DNA of 64,000 nt, taken from the NCBI RefSeq assembly GCF_910589235.1, contig NC_060966.1, forward strand, positions 5,242,820 through 5,306,819. The letters are read 5' to 3'. Made by a program: the position numbers and the translations under genes. A model generated the notes under the pieces. It was given only the letters and a program-made list of their open reading frames with translations, did no database searches and was not told the origin of the DNA. Numbering within the stretch: the stretch's first letter is position 1; every line of letters starts with the position of its first letter. Positions 14,521-26,461 of this stretch are shown here, piece after piece. The DNA comes from Vespa crabro (lineage: Eukaryota; Arthropoda; Insecta; Hymenoptera; Vespidae).

Positions 14521-15587
14521 CTGTATCTTTTTCTCTCTCTCTCTCTCTCTTTCTCTAACTCGCTTTCTGTGTCGCTTTATATATATATATATATACACAC
14601 ACATATATGTATATATATATATACATATATCTCGCTCTCGCTCTATCATTCCTCTTTAATTTTTTATTTCGAAAAAAACAAAATATGTTCGGTCTAACAA
14701 TCGTTTTCATTTCTACGTGTTAAAAAGGAAATAGAAAAAAGAGAGGTAACGCTTGAAGGAATTCGTGAATTTTGTGACACGTGATATGATTATCGTCTCA
14801 GTGCTTGTTTGTGTTCTTATCATTCGATTGCTTCGTTAATTCTAATTCGATTGGATTGTGAACTTGGCTCGATGATTAATTTAAAATGATTCTTCATTGT
14901 TGAAAGGGAAGAATTTCTAATTTATTTCTTGTCCCTCCGTTCGTTTAAACACGACGATATATATTTGTAAAAGTGAGTATAAATACTACAACCTCTTTAT
15001 AAAGTTTTGATATAATTTATCGGAACATCCTTTATCTCTCTTTCTCTCTTTCTCTTTCTATCTCTCTCTCTTTTTGATTAAAGATAAGAATATTAGTTTT
15101 GTCAGTCGGAATTCTTTTAGCATTTTCGATTTCATTCAAAACTTTCGTTTGAATTAGAAGCAAAATATTTATGTACGAAAAGAATAAGCAATTAATAAGA
15201 TTCTCGTGTATTATTAAACAATTTTTTTTATTCGAACTTCTTCGATCATTTCTTTTTTAATTTTCTTGACACGCATGAACATCCGGAGGTACCAGACAAC
15301 ACTCTGATTTCACTTGGACTTCAAATTATACATATATATATGTATACAACATATACACATACAAACACGTTCAAAGTCATTCCCCTCGACACCTTTTTCT
15401 TTTCACTCGCAATCACGACATTCCTCCGGTAATTACCGTATATCCTAACTCAATTTCTTCTGTACAACAACTTTGAGTGGCTGCAAATTCGATGGATTGA
15501 ATTTTTAAGCAAAGTTACGAGTCATTTTAAGATCCTCGTCAATTGTAATTCACTAGTTCCTGTTCACGCAAAAATACAAAATTGACA

Positions 15588-15589
<2 letters not shown>

Positions 15590-15631
<42 letters not shown>
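15590..15631. repeat. (TC)n microsatellite
   Basis: 42 bases. Similar tracts occur at 24612-24653, 42680-42714, 58390-58430 and 205-222. Confidence 0.95.
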
Positions 15632-15638
<7 letters not shown>

Positions 15639-15906
15639 TTTCTAATTTCTATTCCCAACTTCCTGTCTCCTAATTGTTTCCGACGTATCTAGGATAAAAC
15701 GATTATTTCAATTCAAGAAAGAATCATAGTCTTTTGCTATTAACCCGTCCACAATTCTTACTGCTTTCACTGTACACCTGAAACCCAACGATACATCAAA
15801 ATCTTAAATATTAACGAACAAACAAAATAACATATTCGTATAGAAATCTTACAATAGGAAGTAATAAGATAATGATAAAATTCGTGACATGAGAATGGAA
15901 ATTAAA

Positions 15907-15918
15907 TTTCAGGTAAGA
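15907..15918 (+). promoter_or_regulatory. Juxtaposed acceptor/donor (zero-length exon type) before exon 1
   Basis: TTTCAG|GTAAGA combines a 3' splice site with an immediately following near-consensus 5' splice site, 24 bases before the chosen ATG. If the acceptor is used, the exon starts with GTAAG, the signature of a recursively spliced exon. The preceding tract is only moderately pyrimidine-rich, so activity is uncertain. Confidence 0.3.
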
Positions 15919-15935
15919 TCGTGTATAAAAGAAAG

Positions 15936-16139
15936 ATGTTGAAACACGTGTCGGTGTCGCCATGGAGAGGGCGAGCAGACAGCGTGAGTCTATCTTCGAG
16001 CGGGGGTGCAAGTAGTTGCGGAAGCGGAAGTCCAACCCCTGGTCACACGCCACCACCGTCGAGAGCATCGTCCTGTGCATCTTTAGCACCCTTGACCGCT
16101 CTCTCGAGTTTTTCTCCGGCTGATACAGCACCACAACAG
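15936..16139 (+). CDS. rau: rau-like exon 1: Ser/Pro-rich N-terminus
   Basis: This exon encodes MLKHVSVSPWRGRADSVSLS and a further 48 residues rich in Ser, Gly, Pro and Ala, ending SPADTAPQQ. It is much more GC-rich than its surroundings. The donor is CAG|GTGAGA at 16140, phase 0. The ATG at 15936 was chosen because the frame upstream meets TAA at 15903. A TTTCAG acceptor-like site at 15907-15912 means the transcribed exon may start at 15913, joined to an upstream exon. In that case up to seven more residues would be open before this Met. No domain is visible; the segment is probably disordered. Its link to the RA exons 36.6 kb away is inferred from phase, strand and composition and has not been shown. 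Confidence 0.6.
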
Positions 16140-17585
16140 GTGAGAAGAAATACACCAACAAATATCATGAATTTACGATCTAAACTTATGACAATTAAAG
16201 TATATTATGCGTTGAATTTAAAAATTTTGTAACATTTAAAAAACTGTGGGAAGCTACTCTATTTCTCACTGTAAAAACGCAGAAAAAAGAAAGAAAGAAA
16301 AAAAAAGTGACTTAATTAAACGAACAACGAGAACGAAATGATAATATCAAGCGTGACGTGAGTAAAACGTTTTAATATTTTTCATGATACTTTTATTAAC
16401 AGCTGTGGACGACCACGTGCGTCCTTGTACAATGATGATGATAATGATGATATTATATGTATGTATGTACTGAGAAGATTAGCCTTTTTAATTCACATCA
16501 TTCTCGTCTATATAACTAATAATTCAGTAGCAATGAATTTAGCTTCAGCGAAAGACAACACTAAGATAACGACTTGTTTATCAACTCTTTATCATTACCG
16601 TGTTTAATAGAGAGAGAGAGAGAGAGAGTATTAACAACAACAACAACAACAACTTATACGCGCACATACACACAAACACACACTTATGCATCTCTGAAAT
16701 CTTCCAAATGAAAAGCCACAACTTCTCACGACGATCTTCGAAATGTTTCTTCATCTCCTTCTTTCTTTCTCTCTCTCTCTTCCATTCGTTGCAAGTAGAA
16801 GACGTGCGGTTTCGCGTCCCTTTTTGCGAGAAGAGAGAAACATGAGTCTCTTGAGGGCCTTCATCCTAACGCAAGATGTTTAAGAAGGACCCACTGCTGC
16901 TTATTTTTCTTTTACATCTGCTTGTCGAGACACACACATGGAATTACTTTCTCTCTCTTTCTAACGCTTACGGAAATAAGATTTTTCATCCAGTCGCTTA
17001 GCTAATAGACCACCAAGAAATCATCATTTCAATGATTTATTATATTAAATTAAATATATACTTTCTAAGAATCTAAGGGATATCCGTCCCGAGTAATTTT
17101 TAGCACTCGACTGTAGCAACACTGTATTCTTGGCTTAATAATTATCATTATAATTGTCGGATTATATGACTCTACTCCTCCAGTCATTATTCTGTTGCTC
17201 TTCTCTACGCGTGCAATCATCTCTCTCTTTCTCTCTCTCCTCTTTTCTTTTAATAATCACGCGTAAATACAAAGAATTTTTACTCTGTTCAGACAAGCTA
17301 CACTCTGACCCGTTTCACACGCGACTGCGCAAAGGTCGGAGCAAACGCACCGTTTCTTCCGTTAGATAGACTCGCTATTAACTTCGTTTGTGATGACCTT
17401 TACTATCTAAATTCTCTTTTTTCTTTTGCCTCTTTTTTTTTATTCTCTCGCAAAAAAAATTCATGCGCTTTCGAAGCTTTTTCTTCTTCTTCTTCTTCTT
17501 CTTCTTCTTCTTTTTCTTCTTCTTCTGACGTTTCATTCAAACGGTTCAAATATATTCGCTAATAATAATAATAATAATAGTAATG

Positions 17586-17622
<37 letters not shown>

Positions 17623-18829
17623 GCTTACGTTTTTTCAATCTATGAAACGTGTGCAAAAAATTTTAATTCGTCATTAAACGTGTGAAATGAACGGCACGCA
17701 AAACTTTCCAAAGTCAATATCTATATGAGTAGATCTCACATTGTAAAGTTAGCTGAATGAGGTACTTGAAAAAAGATCTCTAAGTATGAAAAGAAAAACA
17801 ACAAAAATACGAGAAAAAGACAAAAAAAATTAAAAAACAGAAACAAAAAAATAAAAAGAGATCCTTCTGTCGGTAAGAGAATATAAGTGTTAAAAGCGAG
17901 TTCCCTCGTTTTAAAGCAAGCGTCCCAAGCTCGTAGTAAACCTTCCATCTTTTTTGTCTCTCTCTCTCTCTCTCTCTCTCTTGAACGAAGAATTCTCTGT
18001 GAGAACCCCGCATACCGAGCGTCGCACATTGCGGCTAACTCACAATGAGAAGTGAAAAACTATACGAGCTGCGTTTACCCTTGCGGATCCACTTAATCGC
18101 TCTTATTCTATCTCTTTCTCTCTCTCTTTCTCTCTCTTGGGCCACTATTACTGTGGTAAAACTTGACGTAGGAGTCCCTTTCGAATCTCGTTTCGCTAAG
18201 AAAAATTCAAAATAGAAATCAACGATTTTATCCGGAAATGCAAGGAGAAAGCTGTTCAGACATTTTTTTTTATTTATTCTTCTACTTCTTCCTTCTTGCG
18301 CATTTTCTTTTCTCCCTCTTATTTCTTTTTCCTCTTTTCCAAAAGAAATAAATCCAAAACTACACTCTATACCCTATAATAAATCGACTCTACGTGATAT
18401 ATATAGGGTCATGGCGATCGTACCTAACTGTTCCTGTTTTGTCGAATTTCCTTCTCGAAAATAAAGTGTTTCGTCATGCCGATCGCGAAGTTCCATCATA
18501 AACACTGACAATAAATGCAACGTCATGTGCATCGAGAGAGTGAGAGAGAAAGAGAAAGAGAGGTATCTGCGATCATGAAGGATCTTTCTCGATTAGTTAC
18601 AGCCTTTGAACGAATGGAGTATAAGAAGATAGAGAAGACGAACCAACTTATAATCCAATGGTTTTGTCCATTCTCGCATTTTTATTATTTTCATCTCCAT
18701 CCTCTATTTCTTCTTCTCGATCTTCAACGATTAGATTAATTGCTGAGACGTATCATACAAAATGCAAGTAGTCCAGTAACCTTTTTCTCTTTCTTTACAA
18801 TGAACCGTTATAGCTGTGAAACGGTTCAT

Positions 18830-18890
<61 letters not shown>

Positions 18891-19524
18891 GAGAAATATT
18901 AAAAATAATTGATGCATCAATTAATACAAATATTTCTTTGGGATATTCGCTTAGCCCTTTGTCCTTCGATCTTAAGCAAAACAAAACAAGAAAAAAGAAA
19001 AAAAAAAAAGAAAAGAAAAGAAAAAAACCTATAAAAACCACAAGATCTCGAGGTAGGTAATCCAATCTCATGTAAAAGTCTGCTCATACTAATAATTCCA
19101 GGACAGGTACGAAAGCGTGCGGCAAGTTTCGTTCCGCTGTTGATCCCTGAGTCCCAGAGTTGGTAGCCCAACAGCACACACTGCTCCCCTCTCGCCCTCT
19201 CTCGCACAACGACATCCGGCGCGGTAGCCCGTGTTTCCGCTTTTCTTCGACTGCGAGTTTTAACTCGCGACTCTATTGCACAAATCCACTCTCCGTTTCC
19301 CATTTGAAATTGGCTATTTTTCAAAGTTTCCATGAAATACTCAACACTTCCCCCCTCCTCCCACCCCACGCCCCCGCCATTTCAAAATCGTATCTAATAA
19401 TAAATAACGTTCTTACAAAAATCTTCACATCGATGACTCTGTGTGAAGGTCGATTCCCAAGGACACGAAGAATCTTGAAAGGAAAAAAAAAAAAAAAAAG
19501 AAAAAGAAAAAAGAAAAGAAAAAG

Positions 19525-19564
<40 letters not shown>

Positions 19565-22500
19565 TGAAAGGGAAAGAAAACAAAAAGAAATAAAAATAAA
19601 ACAGACAATGCCTAATTACATATTTCATGCAATCCCTCATGAGAATGATTACAAACAACTATAAATAATTAAAAACAAAATTGTACTGCTATAATCTCGG
19701 AAATATAATCAAGTGAAATTCTTTTAAAGAGTTTGACCATAGGTATCTCTCTCTTCCTATATATTTTTGGCGGGTTTTTCTTTCGGTTTTTTCTTTTTTT
19801 TTTTTACTTTTATTTTTTTCTATTTCTTCATTCATACACCAGGAAGCGAAAGTAGAGGGTGGACATGATAAATCGTCGACCGTGTTAATTATCACGTGTT
19901 GTGATATCTAGCCCGCATCATGGCTACTACTATACGAGCGATCAAGGCTTTCTCTCTCTCTTTTTTCGAACATGAAAGGTTCTTGTAGCGTGGATCACAA
20001 TGGCCCGTAATCAGGATACAACTCATCCGGAGGTCCTTGCCCAGAACCAAGGATACTTCCCTCATCGTGTGGAATATTAAATTGCAACACTTTTGTTAAG
20101 TCGATATCGATTATGAAATTTGATAATATTCGATTAATAATATTCATTAACGATAATATTAATTAACGACAATTAACTTAATCTTTTAAAAGAATTTCAA
20201 ATGAAATATTTATAACCGAACAAATATATCTTATATAAGGGTACACAACAATTATACGATTATAATTATTAATTAATGAAAAATTAATAACGCTATCGGC
20301 GAATTGGATATGTAAGCATCTTATGATAATCTATTTAAAGAATACTAAACGACTCTTACAACGTTCTTTCATGGATAATTATAGGTTTATTATAAGTCGA
20401 CCGAAGCGAAACTCCAAGTCTCCTTCTTTCGTTCTTTCATTCGATCTCTCTCACAAAAATGAACTCTCAGCTTGTGATTCTTAAAAGAGTGAAAGAGCTT
20501 AAGTAAACACATTTTCACGTTACAAAAAGAAGAGAGAAAGAGAGCGAGAAAGAGATCTAAAACATCTTAAGAGATCTTTTTCCATCGAATAAATATATTC
20601 GAGAAAAAGAGAAAAAAAGAACAAGAAAAAAAAAAAAAAAACAAGAAAAAAAAACAAGAGAAAAAGAAGAAATAATCCAGATCGTTCTCGATTTTGAAAG
20701 ATCGAAAAGAAATCGATCTGATCAATCATGAGATCGATCGATCGATCGATCCAATCCGATACGATTCGATTCGATTCGATTTGATTTGATTCGATTGGAT
20801 TCGATTCAATCGTCACGAACCTTTCTACGATGTCGTCTCGTTACGTCCAATTAGTACTAAGAATTAGCTTGGGGCTTTGGCTTCCGTCGCGATAAAGAAC
20901 CCCGTTCGGTCGCAACGCCATTTGAAATAAATAAAATCGTAAAGTGGTCTTCTTCCCGGTTTATCTGCATCCTCACTGTCTCGCCGTTATCTCTGTTCTC
21001 CCTTATCTATGCCGTTTACCCGTTTTTCCACGAAACCTAGAGAGAAGAGCCCTCGTTCGAACTAAAAAAAAAACAAAAAAAAAAAAAAAAGAGTTCGGAC
21101 GTCGAGTCAATTTAAGAAAAAAAAAAAAAAAAAAAAAGAAAAAAAAGAAAAAAGAAAGAGAATAGAAAAAGAACAACAAAAAAGAAAGAGAAAGAAGAAA
21201 AAGAAAAAAAGATTTTATCCACCCAAACTAAAGTCGTACGTTGATGATAAACAAATCTGTATCCAGGCATGACAAGAATGATCCGCAATGAGATGTATGT
21301 GACGTAACATGAAAAAAAAAAAGAAAAAAAAAAAAAAAAGAATTGATTCTTTAAGTTCGATCTTTCATTAATTCAAGAGCCCCTGTGAATAGTTGAAACA
21401 TTGATAATAACGAGTTTATTGCTTGCGACGATAATAACGTACGTCGCGACGTACGCGTTATTGTCGATACGATAAATAAGAAAACTAATGGCGATAGTAG
21501 AAGTCTCTCCTCCTTTTTCTCTCTCTGTTATCTATTCTCTTCTCTCGATCTTTGCGCCATTCATGGATACTTGATTGAAATTCCAACACTCTATTTCTCT
21601 TATTTTCAATCTAAAATCTTTCGCAATTTATTCGAAGGTATTAATAAAAGAAAAAAAAAAAATAAGAGAGTAAAAAAAAAGAAAAGAAGAAAAAAGAAAA
21701 AGAAATTCAATCAACTTCTTAAACTCCAATGGACGTCTAAATAACGTTCAGATAATTTCCATTGAAAATTTCGTTTGATCGATAGATCGAAAGATTGCAA
21801 CTTCAACCTTGCCTCGTAACATTCTGCCACGAGGAACGTTTCTTGGCCAAGGTCAGTTGGTGATAATTCCAACCGATTGAAATGGTCGATACCATACACT
21901 CACTTACACACACACACACACACACACATGTACAGAGACAGGCAGGCCAGCAAGAAGAATAAAACGATGTTACATCCTTGATTTGAGAAGTAACTGCAAA
22001 CCGGAATTCGTTGCTTAACTAACGGCGTAATCGTTCATTACGTAACGCCCGATGATTCCTCTCGTTTACCTTCCAAGTACGTTCAAAGAGATATAATAGT
22101 CGGAGGTTTTGCTCGGATGAACTTCGCGAGAGATCGGGTTTAATGACGTGCGTTTAATTCATCATCGAGCTTAAAATTGTGCTCGAGGCTAAGTCGAATG
22201 ATTGGCTCTTGAATGCATCTTGGATTTTAATTTAGGAGGAATTTAAATCCATCAGTTTAAACGCGTTGAATAGATTCAAATGCCATCTATGTATAATGCC
22301 ATATAATCGTCGATTTCTAATCGCGTACAACAACAAGTTTCGTAATAATCATGTAGATACTTTTAATAGTGAATCAATTAAAAATGAATCGGAAGTTCGA
22401 CCGATTGATCAAACTTCAGGTCGATTCGTAGAGATTACTTGAATTCCTCAAGCATGAATGTCGTTGGGGGATTGGTCGTGTGTAGCACGAGGTGAAAGCA

Positions 22501-24408
22501 TAAGACCAGCACGTGGTCCCCGTCCGTTGCAATACGGGAAAGTGTTGTTGAAAGAGTATTGGTACGGGGAATTCACACTAACCGGTTGATCCCGGATGAA
22601 TCAATAAATTTTCTTTCTTTATCTCCATTTATCCTTGATCTATCTCGAATGAACCAAATTCAAATCCTTGTCGCTTTATTTCTTTTCTGTTTTCTTATTC
22701 ATTTCTTTTCTTTTCTTTTCTATTCTTTCTTTTTCCTTTTACTTGAAAAAAATCCATATACGTCCGTTCCTTCTCGTTTTTATCATTGGAATTTATGAAT
22801 TCTCATTCAAGATAAGTACGAGAGATTCTTAGAAGTAATGATTATATTTAGATGATGCTTTCCTCGATCCATCGGCTCTCTGTATGAGATTACGATGTTC
22901 ACATTGCGAGCACGTGCTAATGCATTCGCAATGTGTGTATATATATACACGTACATAAGTACGTAGGACACATCGTGACGTTTAATAGTCAGGCGCCAAA
23001 TCAGCTTATGTCACCGCGAAAGTTCGCGGTAGAGATGGCAATGGTGTCACTGAGTAAGACGACAAATTACATTCTAAGAATCTCGCACATTTAATGTCCT
23101 TGAGAATAAACATACCCAGAAGCTGGAAACGTTTCGTGCAAGTACCCTTAAAAAAAAACAAACAAACAAACAAGCAAACAATTGAATTTTTCTTCTCTTT
23201 TTTCTTTTGTTTTTTATACTAACAAAGACCAAGTAAACCAAGAAATCCAATCGATATTAAAAATCAATAAGAAATTGCATTCTAAGAATCTTTTCCTTTG
23301 AACATCCTACAGCACGAATATTAAAATGCTCGTAAACATTCTGCAAGTATCCTCGAACAAATTTGTAGGAAAAGAAAAAAGAAAAATAAATAAATAAATA
23401 AAATAAGAAACGAATCAATCGATTAAATCAAACAATAACGGACCCTCATCTTTCCAACAAAAGTCAAAAGTGAAATATCGAACGGACTTTAGAAATTAAT
23501 ATCTAAAATTCATTATTTTCCCTTTTGTACTAAATTTACAAATGACCTATTCTTCTTCTTCTTCCTATCGAAGCTTCTGTTCCATATTGAATCGAACATC
23601 TGGCGCAAGACCAAAGGGAAAAAAAAAGGAAAAAAAAAAAGAAAAAAAAAAGAAAGAAAAAAAAAACAAAGAGAAAAAGTACAACAAAACAAAACAAAAC
23701 AAAAATATAAAAAAAAAAGGGTTAGGGAGAGAAGAATTGCGGCGAGTTCCCGGTTCTCTGCAGATGGTCGAGCTTCTCCTTCGTGCAACGCCGAACAATG
23801 AACGATTGCGACACTTAACATTCTTGGCGTATGGCTTTACGGAGCTCGAGGCTCTCTCTCTCTCTCTCGCTCTCTCGCTCTTTCTCTCTCTCTCTCTCTC
23901 TCCGTTTGTTGGATGGGGTTCGAATAATGATACCTTGAGAGATCCTGACTGTACAATGCTCGAGGGCCAAACCTCCCTAGCCCTCCCTGTCCCTCCTTGT
24001 CCGTTCCTCCCATCCCTCCCGACTCCCTCTCGTGCGGTCAAATACGAGAAGAAAAAAAGAGAATAAAGTTAGACGCCACGTTTCCTTGGTGATGCCACTT
24101 CCGATCCCAGAAGAGAGTACAAAGACATCGATTCTCGAGCGATCCGGTCTACGAGTTCGATGGAATCAAATAATTGTCAAGGAATTGATCAAAGCAATCC
24201 CTTCATTCACGATCGAGTCAGTAGTAGTTCTCCTCCTTCGATCATCTCGATCAGAATTTAACTTTAACAATACACAATGGTGGTACTCTTTCAACCATGA
24301 ATCATCACGTTAAAGTATGACGACGATACGGAAACCTAGAAAAGAAAATTTCCTGGCTCATCTACCCGCTCACGTATCAGAAATAATAATAATAACAACA
24401 ATAATAAC

Positions 24409-24450
<42 letters not shown>

Positions 24451-24610
24451 AGTAATAGTAATAGTGTGTAATCTATTCGCGAGTTAACGTGTAGATACCT
24501 CAAGACAAGTTAGCCACAACGAGATAAAAACTTTCTGTCCTTAAGAAGGATCCTAGAGAGTCTCGCGTTACTCATTCGACCGCAGGAATTAATCATCTCG
24601 TTTCTTCCTT

Positions 24611-24656
<46 letters not shown>

Positions 24657-26409
24657 TTTTTCTTAGCATCACCCAACGTTTTCTATTCTGCTTTCGATTC
24701 TCAACGTTACCTGCTACAACGAGAGATGTTCCCCGGTTTTTTCTTTTTTATTTTTTTAATTCTAAGAAGAAGCAAGAAAACCCATATGTACCGTTAAGAG
24801 ACCCTTTAAAATTCCACATCCAGAAAAAGTCTAACAAAATAGCCTAGACGATTTTTGAATAGAAATTCGACGAAAAAAAATGAAAGTGAACGATATATCC
24901 TTTTAATTTATCTCCTTATCTATTCGAGATCTTGTTCTATACCTATTTCCATCGAATAGTTATGATACACTAGTGAAACGAATCTTTTCTTGTCATTAAG
25001 AAATAGTAAGTAAATGCTGGAAGGTCCGACGGTATAATATCTAGAGGGCTGCTCCGACCATCTGGCATACAGTGGTCCCATTGACTCTTTCTTTTACGAT
25101 GACTCCACCTCCCCTCCCCTCTCCTCACACTCTCTCTTTCTCTCTCTTTCTACATCGTTTCCTCGCCGCGTCCCATTCTATCTCTTCTCGATATCAATGA
25201 ACTCAGCGTTCAAGTATATGTCCGTTGTTTGATAACCGAGTTTACTCTTATAGGGCTAAAAGGCAAATATTATAAATTATATAACGAAATAATGTCATAC
25301 GCGTAAATCTCACCCACACATTTTCATAGATTTTACGTGATATCATATTCATCACGAAATATTACAATGACGAAAGATTATTTTAGAATAATCGTTGCGA
25401 CCAATGAAAATTCATGAACACGATATCAATCGTATCTGTTTCCTGTTGGAGACTGTCAAGGTCAGAAAGACCCCCCACCCATTCTAAATCTGACGAGGAA
25501 GCCTAAAGGGTCGTACCTACTATTACGTACGCGTGTAACGAGATCGAACTTAATAGGGTATGACCCGTTGATCCATAGAATATTGTGGTGTCTCTGCTCT
25601 TCGCTGCCCGTTTAAAGGTTGACCGGATGGAAGATAGAGAAAGAACGAAGGGTTCGAGACAGCCGGAAGTTCGATCTGTGTCCTCTGTACCAAATACATG
25701 ATGGCTGCTGTTCATTCGCTTCGATGCAATCGCATTTCGTCCTAAAGTGGGTTGACCGGAAGGGATTCGTGTGGATAAACGATAGACATATCCTGATCGT
25801 CGAAACTTCTCTTTCTATGTTTTCTTTTTCTCAGATATCTTCTTCAAAAGCAAAATATTTATAAATAAATATATGATTCGAGAAAGGAAATAAAACGAAA
25901 GCAAAAGAAAAAAGAAAAGAAGAAAAAACAAGGAAAAGAAAATCATTAACATATTGACCATTAAAAACAATTAATATTATTATTGGAAAGTATATCTTTT
26001 GAAAATCTACCTAAATGTTACGAATGAAATCTAAAAAGAATATTTTAATTGAACTTCATCGAATTGAATAGCAATCATCCAATAACCAATCCTCGTGTTC
26101 AACGTATTAATACAATTACGCATTTGATATTCATAAAATCATTTTTTTCAATACTGTCAAATGAATAATTTCATTTCAAAGTAAATGCATAGAAGAAGAC
26201 AGATAGACAGTGATTGTATTCATTATGTCTACGATCTTCGTTAAAGTATTAGACATATGTACATACATAGTATACGCTGTGATATCGTGTGAGAACGGTC
26301 AGTGTACCATGTCGGTGTTCACGCTTCTCTCACCCACTACATAATTCTCTCTCTCTCTCTCTCTCCCGCTCCCTCTCCCTCTTTCTTTACTACATATATA
26401 AATATATAT

Positions 26410-26461
<52 letters not shown>

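Noticed and set aside
21711..21899. Minus-strand 61-residue frame
   Set aside because: Natural composition but short, isolated, and without splice or start context. Likely chance.
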